From Costus lasius (taxonomy: Eukaryota; Streptophyta; Magnoliopsida; Zingiberales; Costaceae): 64,000 nucleotides of DNA. The notes below the pieces were generated by a model, which had not been told where the DNA came from, did no database searches, and saw nothing but the letters and a program-made list of their open reading frames with translations. This document shows, one piece after another, positions 54,146 through 64,000 of the stretch. The position numbers and the translations under genes are program-made. Position 1 is the first letter of the stretch; every line of letters starts with the position of its first letter. The stretch is taken from contig CM050453.2 in assembly GCA_027563935.2 (NCBI GenBank), forward strand, positions 84,542,665-84,606,664, given 5' to 3'.

Positions 54146-54250
54146 GCAACGTGTAAGTCAAAGTGGAAGTAAAATAAAAGTAAAAAAGAAAAGAAAAAAA
54201 ACTATGCCTAGTCTCCAAACTTATCAATCAAGTCAATATTAACTAGCCGA

Positions 54251-54269
54251 ATCCCCGGCAACGGCGCCA
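54251..54269 (-). promoter_or_regulatory. Primer-binding site of element D (tRNA-Asp, perfect)
   Basis: On the plus strand ATCCCCGGCAACGGCGCCA equals the last 19 bases of plant tRNA-Asp(GUC) including CCA. It lies six bases from the LTR end. Confidence 0.92.
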
Positions 54270-54275
54270 AAAACT

Positions 54276-55760
54276 TGATGCGTCCACAAGTGTACGGATT
54301 TATCGAAGTAATAAAAAGATTATCATTCCCAACAAGGATCAGGTGGTCAAGTACCGATTACACAATTGATCTATATCTAGACAATTCAAAGAGTGGTTTT
54401 TGTTTTGTTTGGAAACTTCTAAGTACAAATAAAAGAAACAGAGATAGCGCTTTGGGTAAAAATCAATTCGAATAAAATTAGGACTCGGGGTTTCACCACA
54501 TTGACAAATATGAATTTAGTAAAAATAAATCTTTAAACAAAAAATTACAGCATTGAAAGGGATTTTTCCTAAGGTATAGATTACCTCCTCCCGAAGTGTA
54601 ATCTGATATCTAACTATGCTAACTCCCTACTCTCGTGACAGTTAAAATAACTAGAACCATTAAGTTCTATGAAAAACCATGTAAATCCTTCAAACGAATC
54701 CAAACTACTCCCGTGATCGGATTCGTAGATTTGAAAAGAATAGTTCCGACATTGCGATTCACCTCTTGGTCCTTCTCGCAACGTCTAAGACGTAAACTTA
54801 CTTGATCAGAGTAAATTACGGAATAACACAATTCTAATCAAATCAATTCTAAAAAAATCATGACAAAGATTTAAGACAATAGATTTAATCCATGAATCAT
54901 CAACGGGTTACACCCCTAATCCCGAAATAAGGTTTACACATTCATGTTTATAGAAAATAGCATGTTCATCGATAAAATTGCATGAAAACCTAAGAAGATT
55001 ATAGGAAATCGCTAGACAAGATACTAGAAAGGCTTCCCCTCAATCTGGAGACAAAGATGAAGCATCCAATTCTTCCTTTGCGTGGCTTTCTTGATCGAAT
55101 TCTTCCCTGGAAGTGATTTTCGTCGTCGCTGCCGCCCCCGTTCATTTTTGTTCGTAGAAGCCCCCTTTAACCCTCAAAAAATTTGATCTTTTATAGCTTG
55201 ACCAGTCTCGAACCCATGAAGGAATGTTTCTGCAAAGTTTGGTTCGGATCCGATTCGATTTGGAAAAGAATAGAGTGAAAAACTCGACGAGCGGACATTT
55301 TCACGGTCCGTGATGAGTTCACGGGCAAGGCCGTAAAAAGCTTCTGTGCGTACACGGCTTTGTGCACATAAAGTTCACGGACCGTAATGGATTTACGGCT
55401 TCACCTGTGAAAGTTTCTGTGCATTTCCATACTCAGTCGCTTTTCGCCCTTTGCTCGAACGTCAAAATTACGGCCGACCCGAGAATTACGGCCAAGGCCG
55501 TAATTATTGAAATCTTCGCCATTTTTGCTCCAAATTTGACATGTAAGCTCGTGATCTCCTTGGGAATCGTGATGTGGCTTTAAAACTTGCAAAATCTATT
55601 ATTTTCGTGCATTTTTACCTACATTTTCAATAAAACTAAGAAAAGTAAAGATTCTGTGCCAAGTGAAGTAAAAATACTAAAATTAGCACAAAATCATGCA
55701 ATTAAGCCTAAAATTTAGTATAAAATATAGGTAAAAATATGGTGTAAATACAATGCATTA
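54276..55760 (-). repeat. 5' LTR of element D
   Basis: It is 1485 bp. In element orientation it starts TAATGCATTG (TG mutated to TA) and ends GTGGACGCATCA. TATA-like TATAAAAG (minus) is at 55188-55195. Hairpin modules at 55298-55508 include AATTACGGCC with GGCCGTAATT. Confidence 0.9.
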
Positions 55761-55765
55761 AAAAC
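55761..55765. repeat. Target-site duplication of element D, right
   Basis: AAAAC follows the LTR end and equals 45806-45810. Confidence 0.88.
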
Positions 55766-56133
55766 CCAAACTTTACCCCACCCACAAAAACAACGAATCG
55801 AGTTGAAGACTTGATCGTTGGAAGAAGCGGAGGCGTACTGGTTTTTTTTGCCCTAAAACACACCAATTCAGGTTTTGATTAAGAAACCTGGTTCCTATTG
55901 CAACCCGCCCGATAGCATGGCAGTTACGAAATTTATGTGTCGTTCGGCGCATCACGCGATTGAATCCACTATGGCCGCCATTTTAGCGATTTTTGAATTT
56001 ATATGTTTTTTAAAAAAAACATTTAAAACCCTTTTTTATTTAAATAAACCATTAAAATACTATATAATTTCAGAAAAATACTTAAAAATCTAGAAAATTA
56101 CAAAATTATTAAAAATAAAACTAGGGTATAACA

Positions 56134-56749
56134 CACATATGTTGTTTCAACAATCATATCTACCATAAATCATTTACAAGTGGCAAAATAAATGAGAAAA
56201 CGACTAGGAGATGAAGATCTAGCATTCCTTCAAGAGAATCGACGAAGTCAATGCAGATCCTAGCCTCCGAACGATGAAGATTGATGTAGTCATTGTTTTT
56301 GTCACCCTAGCGGTCGCCTAGTCAAAATCCTCTTTGAAAACTTGCCACAAAGTATGTCCAAACCTTCCAAAACTCCCTTTAAAATATAGGACCTTCTATT
56401 TAAATTTCCCCCAAATTTGGTTCGAAAATAAGCCAAATTGGGCAAGAAAACAAGGAGTTATCGCGGTTAGCAAGCAGAATCATAGCTATGACAAATTTCA
56501 CAAGTAGGGTGTGATGCTTTCTATGGGTTATACAAAGTTTATCCAATAGAATCATGTGTTGATTATATAGTAAAAATATTCTAAAAATACTATATAAATA
56601 TAAGACATCAGCCATCACATGTTGATTTTCATTAAGAGGCTCAGGGCCAAAAGGTTCCATATAGATCTGGTAGGATTCATCTTGAGCCCGATAAGTATGG
56701 GTCACTTATGACTAAATAGGATGAAATCTTTATTTTAGAGGATGAACTA
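56134..56749. other. Unassigned AT-rich stretch
   Basis: This is the flank into which element I inserted. I see no gene or repeat that I can name. Confidence 0.3.
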
Positions 56750-56852
56750 AAGACCTACGAGAAAGCGGTTTAGTCAACCAAACTCTGAGAGATGGCTAGA
56801 AGCTATGAAAATTGAGATGGATTCCATATCAGATAACTAAGTCTTGTTGGTG
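56750..56852 (+). pseudogene. Copia reverse transcriptase N-terminal scrap
   Basis: KTYEKAV, then after a frame change NSERWLEAMKIEMDSISDN, a TAA and VL. This is the start of the Copia RT domain (the S-x-x-W-x-x-A-M-x-x-E-M pattern, followed normally by N-Q-x-W). The Gln after N is TAA here. Sequence on both sides does not continue the domain. Confidence 0.65.
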
Positions 56853-57194
56853 AATGTTCGGTTGGCCTACTGGTACTAGAAGTCTGGAAAAACCTAGGGA
56901 AGTCATTTCCAGGGTTTGAAGCTTGGAGGTAACTACTCTGCATTGGACGAGGGAAGTGAGGGATTGGCGGGTGAAATAAGGGTTGTGAAGTTTTTATTTG
57001 ATCTAAAGGATCCGGCCAGTGTATGACCGCATCCCACCAGCTAGAGGCACGATCTAGAGAGGTGAGGACATGAAAAAACTTTGGAGGTGATCCATTAGAT
57101 GGATCATCGATGATGTCTAGACAACAACATAGTCCAAATATGGATTGGATACTAGCAGGCTGTTTGGATGAAGAACTCACACCAGAGGAGAGGC
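56853..57194. other. Unassigned stretch with a minus-strand open frame
   Basis: A frame on the minus strand (about 57180-56853) gives a Pro/Ser/Phe-rich product with SSWWDAVIHW. I do not recognise it and see no other support. Confidence 0.25.
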
Positions 57195-57197
57195 GTT

Positions 57198-57447
57198 GGG
57201 TGCGTTTGGCATAGCTTTTTAGTTGCTTTTGCTGGTCGCAAAAGTAGATTTTTAAAAGTTGGAGTGTTTGGTTGTCAGCTTCTTCCTTGAGAAGCTATTG
57301 CCCTCCTATTTATGGCTAGCCAAAGCTGCTGATTGGGCAAAAAGTTGATTTTACCAAACACCTAAAAATTTTTCTAGCCAGCTCCTTTTCCATCAGCATT
57401 TTTTCAACTAACAAAAGCTAAAAATTTCAGCTATGCAAAATGGACCC
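57198..57447. mobile_element. MITE-like element, PIF/Harbinger (Tourist)-like
   Basis: 250 bp with terminal inverted repeats. The left end GGGTGCGTTTGGCATAGCT and the inverted right end GGGTCCATTTTGCATAGCT match at 16 of 19 positions. GTT flanks both ends (57195-57197, 57448-57450). The GGG...GTTTGG start and 3-bp duplication suggest Tourist type, although TWA is the usual target. It is non-coding. Confidence 0.65.
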
Positions 57448-57450
57448 GTT

Positions 57451-58280
57451 GTCCTAATTCATTCATTTGTGTGTTCTAAGAAGGCATAGCAGGTAGTAGT
57501 GTTATTGATGAGAGCAAGAGAGGATGTTTGCAGACAAGAGAAGATTCTAGGAAGAGAGGAAGCTTAGGGAAGTGAGGTAGAGAGTGTAGATCATAAGGAA
57601 TGTAAGAATTGGATGATGAGGGAGAAGAAATATGAGGAAAGAAATTCATTGCATTTGTTTCATTTCATTCATTTGCAAAATTTCTACCAAAAAATTGATG
57701 CTTACAAGGGATTTAAAGGCTTAAACTTTTCAGAACATTGGCTAAAGAAATTGAAACATTAGAAAAGTTTTCATGCCTTTCGACAACTTCCATTTGAATG
57801 AAACTCTTTCCTTCTTTCTCTAACTCTTTCCTATAGTGCAGATTGTATTAATTTTCATGCTTTATTTTTCCTTAAGTTCACGAAGCTTACTTTCTAAGTT
57901 GTTAAGATTAGTTTCTTGTTCCACTTATTTAGAAATGTTTTTCTAGGTCCCTAGTAACAATAGGTTTAGTAACTAGGTCTGTCTTAGTGTCCTTAGGTTC
58001 AAGTTCCTTAGTTTCCATGACATTTAGATTTTGGCTATGATTTGAGGATTATAGATTGTCATTATCTTCTTTATCATTTCTATAGTCATGTTGATGATCA
58101 ATAAAAGATACTCTAGATTTAGTTTTTGGACCTTTATATTTAATATATTTTGATTGAATTCTAAGGATTGCTCTTTAAGCCTATTGGATCTTAGTATTTT
58201 TTACATTATGTTGAAGCTCTTCAATTTGCTTAGCCAATTTATCAAGAGGATTAATAGTCTTAGCTTGTGTTGGTTCTTAG
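57451..58280 (-). other. AT-rich stretch with a decayed minus-strand reading frame
   Basis: Read from about 58255 on the minus strand, one frame gives NPLDKLAKQIEELQHNVKN, KYIKYKGPKTKSRVSFI and METKELEPKDTKTDL with stops between. It is Lys/Asp-rich and partly helical, as in a retroelement gag-type protein, but I cannot assign a family. The remaining bases show nothing nameable. Confidence 0.3.
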
Positions 58281-59966
58281 TGTCACACCCTTGTTTACTG
58301 TAACAAATTTTTAATTCAAATACACAAGAGTCAATGCTTGACTCAAGTCCATACACACCCACGCAGGGGCACCAAGGTCAATATCGCAAGATCAGACGCG
58401 ACCGGCCGGAATGATTCCACGAATCGAGCCCCAGCCAGATCGGGGACACAGCGGGGATCTCTACCGTCCCAATCGAACTCAGGTCAATGCTCACAAACTA
58501 CCGGAGACCGGTGGCGTTGAAGCGGACCTGACTTGCCCGAACCCTGTATGCCATCCGGAGCCGAATGCGTCGGACGGGATCCATATATAATGATGAACAC
58601 TCAATTGCAATGTCAGCGTCAATGTCGCGTACGTTACGTATAACGTTTCCGTAAGACAGGGTACACACGGCCATCCGGCAAAGACACCCCTACGTCGGGG
58701 TCCGACGCGCCCAAAGGATAGCCGGCGGCTACCCCCTCTCTGGGGTGATCCTCCCGTTCGACAACGTCGCACGCCGGAACAGGGACGAGGGGAGCGAACA
58801 CACGACCAAAGAACATCAACAGTGCCGCTAGGGGAAAGAGGTGGACGGAACTAGTTCTGTCCGCAGCCCGGGGCACCCGGAGAGTCCATCCACACGTAGG
58901 TGGAACCAAAGAAGAAGGGGGAGAGCCAGGCTCTGGCAGATGGACGAGGAGGAGTCGACGACTGACCAACGGACCACGAGACTTCGAAGTGGTGGAAAAG
59001 TCGACACCTTCGCTCGAACGTACGGAGGCGGAAAGCGGGGCCGTCAGGGAGTGTCTGCTGCCTCCCAAAGTTTGGTACGGACGCCCACGTCAAGCAGAGG
59101 GAACGAACCGAGTCCGGACGTCGCAAAACCACCAAAGAAGAAGAGGTAAGAAGGGTCTACACGCAGGTGGAACGGACGCCGACCGACGAACTCGCACGCA
59201 GGAGAGCTAAGCCTGGAAATTTTTGTACGCAGGCGAACCAGCACTCACAACGAGAGGGAAGGAGGGGCTCACCAGGGAGCACGAGAGTCGGCCAACCAGG
59301 CATGCGACGTAGAGAGCAGGAAAATAAGGTGTCACCGGAGTGGAGGCGGGCTACCGGGACGAAGGTAGAGGGGCCCCGGAACGGCGAGAATGTACCTCGG
59401 TGAACTTGCCGGCTCCTTCTTATCGGAGAAGTGGTAGCAGTAGAGCCTTCCGAGGCTGTCTGGGCCTATCGCCAGCGGCGGCAACATCGGAAGCAGCGGA
59501 GAAACGGGAACAGAGGAGGGAGCTCGTCGCGGTCCGAACCACCCGCCCACAACACCGGAAACACGAGAGAGCTTGAGGGGAGAAACGTGTAGCAAAGTCG
59601 CCGACATCGGGAAGGGGGAGTAAGGGCCAACTCAGGTGACGAGAGGAGGCAGATGTGTTTTTTTTTGTTCCAAAAAATGTTTGTATGGAATGACGGCGTC
59701 TTTCCTTCATTTTTTTTTTGTTCCCAGCCTCGATCCTCGTCCCTCTGCCGAGTCTGTCGCCAACCCATGACACGATGGGACGTGTCTGCCACCTATGCCG
59801 CACCTTGATTGCACGCGATGTATTGGCGCGGGATTCGCTCGTTTTCCTAGAAGCGGATCCGGGCAACGTCCGGTTTGTTTCATTTACCCGTCGACCCCGC
59901 CGGCTTGGATTAATAGGTGGGCTAAGATTTTGGGCCGTGCCCAAATCCTGGCCCTACAGCGTAACA
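58281..59966 (-). repeat. 3' LTR of element M
   Basis: It is 1686 bp, TGTTACGCTGTAGGGCC at 59966 to AAGGGTGTGACA at 58281 in element orientation. It is rich in CpG. It matches the 5' LTR, with many differences being C/T or G/A at CpG. Several 70-170 codon open frames on both strands come from base composition and have no domain, so I do not call them genes. Confidence 0.9.
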
Positions 59967-59980
59967 TTCTCCCCCTCCTA
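59967..59980 (-). promoter_or_regulatory. Polypurine tract of element M
   Basis: In element orientation AGGAGGGGGAGAA directly precedes the LTR start TGTTACGC. This is the plus-strand primer site. Confidence 0.85.
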
Positions 59981-60196
59981 AGTTGTTTGTCGTCCTCGAT
60001 GAATCTGTTAGTGCGGTTCGACTCGCACTCAAAATTCCAACTGAATTGTAGAAAAGGGTTCAACGATACCCGCGATCGAATTAGATCGTGTATTCACCCA
60101 GGGAGACTCATCCAACTTGGTTGTGTCTAAGTCTTCTCCTTTTCGAAGGTGTCCCATACCACCTCCGTCGAAGAGTAACTTAGCTCACCCCAATTA

Positions 60197-60781
60197 CTAT
60201 TTTGTCCCTAGATCTTCCCTCCATAAAGGCGTCCCCTCGTGACGGGAAACCCAGCTCGGACATATTTCAAGGATTTTCCCTGTTTGTTCTCCCCAGCTTC
60301 CCTTACACAAAGGCGTCCCCTTATGCAAAGTTAGTTCGGTTGAACCAAGGAGAGGGATCTCTTTTGGTTTAGTTGGACATCGTCTGCCCTCCTTGACCCA
60401 AATAGCAGTTTTAGAGTCTGCTAACACTTTCTCATTTGATTTCTCCCAAAATAGCAGTTTTAGAGTCTGCCAACTCTCCCTCGATTTATTTCTCCCTTCG
60501 TCGCCCGCGGTGATGCGAACCTGCCCGAATCCTAATCACAAATCAAGTTGGGAGAATATCCAAGCTTTTTTCAGTCTATCAAGGAGTTCCGAGACCAATG
60601 GGTTCAGGTAACAGTCCCGGACTGTCATTTTACTCAAGGTTCCGTGATCCCCTCCTCACTGAGGGCTCTTATCGGGTATCTGTGTCCCGTATAAATGCGG
60701 CATTGCCACAGTCCTAGCCTTGGCCAATAGCTCAGGGCCTAAAATGACCTCGTAGCCCATGAGGTTGAGAGTCTTTGCATG
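60197..60781 (-). pseudogene. Residual pol (RT fragment) of element M
   Basis: One minus-strand frame from 60781 to 60197 with only two TGA stops. It contains LSKMTVRDCYLNPLVSELL, DRLKKAWIFSQLDL, then GFGQVRITAGDEG, matching the part of RT from the P-L-x-x-E-L-L-D-R-L block to the Q-L-D-L and G-x-x-Q-V-R-I blocks. The first catalytic Asp of RT is in QLDL. After that comes unrelated sequence with a repeated phrase (KGTPLCKGSWGEQTG, EGTPLWREDLG). The YxDD region, RNase H and integrase are absent. Confidence 0.7.
60400..60495. repeat. Tandem duplication of about 48 bp
   Basis: AAATAGCAGTTTTAGAGTCT starts at 60400 and again at 60448. Each copy ends TTTCTCCC. It lies inside the residual pol frame. 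Confidence 0.75.
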
Positions 60782-61084
60782 GCAACAATCGTGCTAGCGA
60801 CCAATCCCAAACACTCACGTCGTAGGCCACTCCTACGACTTCAGGACCTACCCACCGACCTCACTTCATCCTGTGCCGATCCAATCCCCTGGCAGTGAAC
60901 TGCCCCTCAAAAGAAGGGGTACAATGTACCCGAATCAAACATACCATTCACATGCATATAGTTTATGAGAACACAAAATATGTATATATACATCCAAAAC
61001 AGGTCCATCAATAGCCATGTCCAAAACATGTCTGTCAATAGCCATAACAATAGTACCAAGTACAAAAAGATAAAGGAGCGCCTC
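60782..61084 (-). other. Non-coding or decayed stretch between gag and residual pol, element M
   Basis: There is no clear domain. Two near-identical phrases, GGTCCATCAATAGCCATGTC and TGTCTGTCAATAGCCATAAC, lie at 61001-61050, and a related TAGGCCTGTCAGTAGACGTA at 61086. This is probably where the protease stood. Confidence 0.4.
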
Positions 61085-62196
61085 CTATAACAAAGTAGGC
61101 CTGTCAGTAGACGTACAAGCAGCACCAAGTACAGCAGGGTTAAGGAGCGCCTCCTCCTCCTTTCCCTTGCTCTGCTCAGCTGCTACTAGGGCAGCAACCC
61201 ACTCTCTCTTGGGGCAATCCCACATCATATGGGGGCCCCTACAGATGTAGAACTCTATAGTAGTGGTCGTCTTCTTTGGTGCTAGAGTGGGTGAGCGGTC
61301 CCTGACAGACCTCGGTGATCTCGGCACAGCAGGCCAATTCTTCCTCGTGAATGGCTTCCCACCCCTCGTGGCGAATGAGCCTCTCGCCCGTGAGGTAGAA
61401 GCCCCAGCAGTAGCAACAGCAGTAGGAGGGGCCTGTCCCCTTGGGTCCCTACGGTCCGCCAGAGCGTCAGCAGCCTGCATGGTGGCCTTCAAGGTCCTCA
61501 CCTCCTGGCGGCACAGCTCATCACGGGCCCAGCCTTGGAGATGGTCCATGAATGTGTAAAGCCGACCCTCCTTCGACATATCATCAATCTCCAGCATAAG
61601 CTGGGAGAACTGTTGTACATAGTCCCGAATTCTCCTGAAATGCCGAACCTTCTTCAGTGCATCCCTTGCCACCCAAGTTGACTTCCCCGGAAGGAATTGT
61701 GCCCTGATCTCAGATTTAAGCTATTCCTAGGAGAGCTTATGGGTGGGATCGGACCCGAGCAGATTTGGTGCGGCCTAAGTCCGCCACCATAATTGCATCT
61801 CTGAAGAGATATGCGATGCCGGTCTGGGCCTGCTCCCCCTCAGGGATCTGGGCGTTCTAGAAAAAACATCTCCATATCCCATAGGAAGTTCTCAACTTCC
61901 TTGGAGCAACGTACTCCCTTAAAGGGGCTAGGCTCCGGGACGCGTTGTCGCACGATGGCCCCTTGGCCGGAGTCAACCGCAATCTGCGTCGGTACAGCCG
62001 CTGTAAGGCACTTAAGAAGCACGATCTCCACCTGAGCTGTCTCCAGCTCCCCGGTGAGTCGAGTCACCTGAGCTGCAAGACTCTCGTGTGAGACGAGCAG
62101 GGTGGAAACCAGATCCACCAGCGTCTTGGGGGCTAAGGAGCCATCCCCAACAATATCCTCTAGGGAGGAGATCCTATTGTCAGTCGTAAGCTCCAT
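61085..62196 (-). pseudogene. gag of element M (broken)
   Basis: It starts MELTTDNRISSLEDI at 62196, downstream of the PBS. A coiled-coil-like N-terminus (ESLAAQVTRLTGELETAQVE) is followed by RVPEPSPFKGVR and ENFLWDMEMFF, then a shift near 61860 and IPEGEQAQTGIAYLFRDAIM. Later come ARDALKKVRHFRRIRDYVQQ, FSQLMLEIDDMSKEGRLYTF and GWARDELCRQEVRTLKATMQ. A zinc knuckle, FYICRGPHMMWDC, has Phe where the first Cys should be. The frame ends at 61085. Confidence 0.82.
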
Positions 62197-62265
62197 CTGC
62201 AAACAAGCAACAGGGTAAGCCGAAGGCAGTTGTACAACGCTTGTACAAGTTGGAAAATGCAGAAA

Positions 62266-62281
62266 CCTGGCTCTAATACCA
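62266..62281 (-). promoter_or_regulatory. Primer-binding site of element M (tRNA-iMet type)
   Basis: In element orientation TGGTATTAGAGCCAGG, one mismatch to the initiator tRNA-Met complement. It is separated by GC from the LTR end. Confidence 0.85.
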
Positions 62282-62283
62282 GC

Positions 62284-64000
62284 TGTCACGCCCTTGTTTA
62301 CTGTAAAAAATTTTTAATTCAAATACACAAGAGTCAATGCTTGACTCAAGTCCATACACACCCACGCAAGGGCACCATGGTAAATATCGCGAGATCGGAC
62401 GCGACCGGCGGGAACGGTTCCACGAATCTAACCCCAGCCAGATCGGGGACACAGCGAGGATCTCTGCCGTCCCAATCAAACTCAGGTCAACGCTCACAAA
62501 CTACCGGAGACCGATGGTGTTGAAGCGGACCTGATTCGCCCGAACCCTGTATGCCACCCGGAGCCAAACGAGTCGGACGAGATCCATATACAAGGATGAA
62601 CACGTCAACTGCAACGTCAGCGTCGAGGACGTCGAAGACGTCACAACGTCGCTTATGTTACGTATAACGTCTCCGTAAGACAGGGTACACACGGCCATCT
62701 GGCAAGACGCCCCTATGTCGGGGTCCGACGCGCCCAAAGGATAGCGAGCGGCTACCCCCCCCCCCCCCCCCCCGGGGGTGATCCTCCCATTCAACAACGT
62801 CGCACGCCGGAACCGGGATGAGGGGAGCGAACACATGACCAAAGAACATCAACAGTGCCACTAGGGGAAAGAGGCGGACGAAACTAGTTCCGTCCGCAGC
62901 CCAGGACACCCAGAGAGTCCGTCCACACACAGGTGGAACAAAAGAAGAAGGAGGAGAGCCAGGCTCCGGCAGATCGACGAGGAGGAGCCGACGACCGACC
63001 AATGGACCACGAGGCTTCGAAGCGGCGGAAAAGTCGACACCTTCGCTCGAACGTACGGAGGCGGAAAGCGGGGCCGTCGGGGAGCGTCCGCTACCTCCCA
63101 AAGTTTCGTACGGATGCCCACGTCAAGCAGAGGGAACGAACCGAGTCCGGATGTCGCAAAGCCACCGGAGAAGAAGAGGTAAGAAGGGTCTGCATGCAGG
63201 CGGAACGGACGCCGACCGACGAACTCACACGCAGGCGAGCTGAGCCTGGAAATTTTTGCACGCAGGCAAACCAGCACTCACGACGAGAGGGAAGGAGGGG
63301 CTCACCGGGGAGCATGAGAGTCGGCCAACAAAGCATGCGACGTAGAGAGCAGGAAAATAAGGTGTCGCCAGAGTGAAGGCGGGCTACCGGGACGAAGGTA
63401 GAGGGGCGCCGGAATGGCGAGAATGTACCTCGGCAAACTTGCCGGCTCCTTCTTATCGGAGAAGTGGTAGCAGTAGAGCCTTTCGAGGTTGTCTGGGCCT
63501 ATCGCTGGCGGCGGCAATGTCGGAAGTAGTGGAGAAATGGGAACAGAGGAGGGAGCTCGTCGCGGTTCGAACCACCCGCCCACACCACCAGAAACGCGAG
63601 AGAGCTCGAAGGGAGAAACGTCTGGCAGAATCACCGGCGTCGGGAAGGGGGAGTAAGGGCGGACTTAGGTGACGAGAGGAGGCTGAGGTGTTTTTTTTTT
63701 GTTCCAAAAAACGTTTGTATGGAACGACGGCGTCGTTCCTTCATTTTTTTTTTTTTTGTTCCCAGCCTCGATCCTCGTCCCTCTACCGAGTCAGTCGCCA
63801 ACCCATGACGCGATGGGACATGTCCGCCACCTACGCCGCACCCTGATTGCACGCGATGTATTGGCGCGGGATTCGCTTGTTTTCCTAGAAGCAGATCCGG
63901 GCGTTGCCCGGTTTGCTTCATTTACCCGCCGACCCCCGCTGGCTTGGATTAATAGGTGGGCTGAGATTTTGGGCCGTGCCCAAATCCTGGCCCTAGGGCC
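62284..64000 (-). repeat. 5' LTR of element M, cut by the window edge
   Basis: It ends AAGGGCGTGACA at 62284 in element orientation and runs to the edge. Compared with the 3' LTR it has an extra stretch of about 20 bases near 62625-62645 (GAGGACGTCGAAGACGTC) and a long C run at 62755. Confidence 0.88.
62755..62773. repeat. Homopolymer run of 19 C
   Basis: It is followed by five G. The 3' LTR has ACCCCCTCTCTGGGGTG at the same place (about 58730), so the run is new or an assembly artefact. Confidence 0.8.

Larger units (their letters stand above)
45811..55760 (-). mobile_element. Athila-lineage element D, complete, without env-position ORF
   Basis: The best preserved element: two LTRs, perfect tRNA-Asp PBS, gag, protease, RT-RNase H and integrase in order, tract motif, and AAAAC duplications. 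It is 9950 bp. After pol comes only 1.5 kb of spacer and no ATHILA ORF-1-like frame. The integrase frame is unbroken while gag, protease and RT carry stops and shifts. By eye the LTRs differ by several percent, so it is not a recent insertion. Confidence 0.92.
40005..56133 (-). mobile_element. Ty3/gypsy element I, Tekay/Del-like chromovirus, 3'-truncated
   Basis: A minus-strand element with 5' LTR (43869-56133, split by element D), tRNA-iMet PBS, gag with two CCHC knuckles, protease, RT-RNase H and part of integrase. It stops near 40010 before the GPY/F region, so chromodomain and 3' LTR are lost. The Tekay/Del placement comes from blocks such as GATHSF, ILGMDWL, GLPPSREIDF and APFEALYGRKCRSP. 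Confidence 0.82.
43869..56133 (-). repeat. 5' LTR of element I, split by element D
   Basis: Element orientation: TGTTATACCCTAG at 56133 to GGGTTGTAACA at 43869. Without element D and one target copy the LTR is 2310 bp (43869-45810 plus 55766-56133). The terminal inverted pair TGTTAYAACCC-like supports both ends. No second LTR is present to confirm. Confidence 0.72.
58281..64000 (-). mobile_element. Ty3/gypsy element M, pol-deleted, GC-rich LTRs, cut by the window edge
   Basis: Two long direct repeats (58281-59966; 62284 to the right edge), an iMet-type PBS, a gag pseudogene, a pol scrap and a G-rich polypurine tract. The internal region is only 2317 bp, so protease, most of RT, RNase H and integrase are missing. 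The gag resembles plant Ty3/gypsy chromovirus types (RVPEPSPFKGVR, ENFLWDME). The 5' LTR should end roughly 10 bases past the window. Confidence 0.85.

Noticed and set aside
54251..54269. Sequence identical to the 3' end of tRNA-Asp, as a possible tRNA gene
   Set aside because: Only the last 19 bases match, and the site lies six bases from an LTR end. It is a primer-binding site. The same applies at 5460, 22614 and 37860.
57990..58255. Lys/Asp-rich minus-strand frame as an endogenous pararetrovirus piece
   Set aside because: No RT, movement-protein or zinc-finger motif is visible, so I can only call it a decayed reading frame.
58338..63921. Many overlapping ORFs of 60-175 codons in both orientations
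   Set aside because: They fall in the GC-rich LTRs of M where stops are rare by composition. They overlap on both strands and have no domain. Only the minus-strand gag and RT scraps are supported.
1..64000. Host protein-coding genes, rRNA, or organelle-derived DNA
   Set aside because: None of the open frames shows a host domain, and no rRNA or chloroplast/mitochondrial sequence was recognised by eye. A BLAST search would settle this.

Overview
This window is repeat-rich plant (angiosperm) nuclear DNA. It holds stacked LTR retrotransposons and no convincing host gene. The plant assignment rests on several points. Primer-binding sites match plant tRNA-Asp and tRNA-iMet. There are Athila-lineage Ty3/gypsy proteins (gag with one CCHC knuckle, a DLGAS protease, and an ATHILA ORF-1-like protein after pol), a chromovirus-like Ty3/gypsy element, a Copia-type solo LTR and a small MITE. 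Many premature stops are TAG at former CAG or TGG codons, as expected of silenced plant repeats. I cannot name the species.

Left block (1-24714): Athila element C lies on the minus strand. Its 3' LTR runs off the left edge and its 5' LTR is at 22638-24714. Its env-position ORF is split by element A (3971-15293, plus strand), an Athila derivative of another LTR family that has lost reverse transcriptase, RNase H and the integrase core. A's own 3' LTR is split by a 1911-bp solo LTR (12282-14192) with a clean GGTGA target duplication. C itself sits in an older LTR (24715-25763), so four layers are stacked.

Middle block (24715-40010): mostly fragments. An LTR (26086-28025) of the same family as C lies in the env-like ORF of element F. 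F's 3' LTR is cut by element J (gag only). Next come an LTR scrap, a protease scrap, a partly inverted LTR, and element H (minus strand, pol mostly deleted), whose 5' LTR holds another solo LTR.

Right block (40005-64000): element I is a minus-strand chromovirus-like element (Tekay/Del-like by eye) with a tRNA-iMet PBS. Its 5' LTR is split by element D (45811-55760), the only element here with both LTRs, an AAAAC target duplication and an unbroken integrase frame. Then follow a Copia RT scrap, a 250-bp MITE, and element M (58281 to the right edge), a Ty3/gypsy deletion derivative with GC-rich LTRs.

The most interesting signal is non-coding. The Athila elements carry conserved structural modules in fixed positions: (1) arrays of imperfect palindromes about 60-75 bp apart in the LTR, and again between pol and the env-like ORF, with the same family-specific sequence at both sites; (2) a hairpin just after pol; (3) a TTGGCACT/GGTACCGAAG block before the 3' LTR; (4) a hairpin-containing motif at the polypurine tract. 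These are shared by elements whose LTRs are otherwise different.
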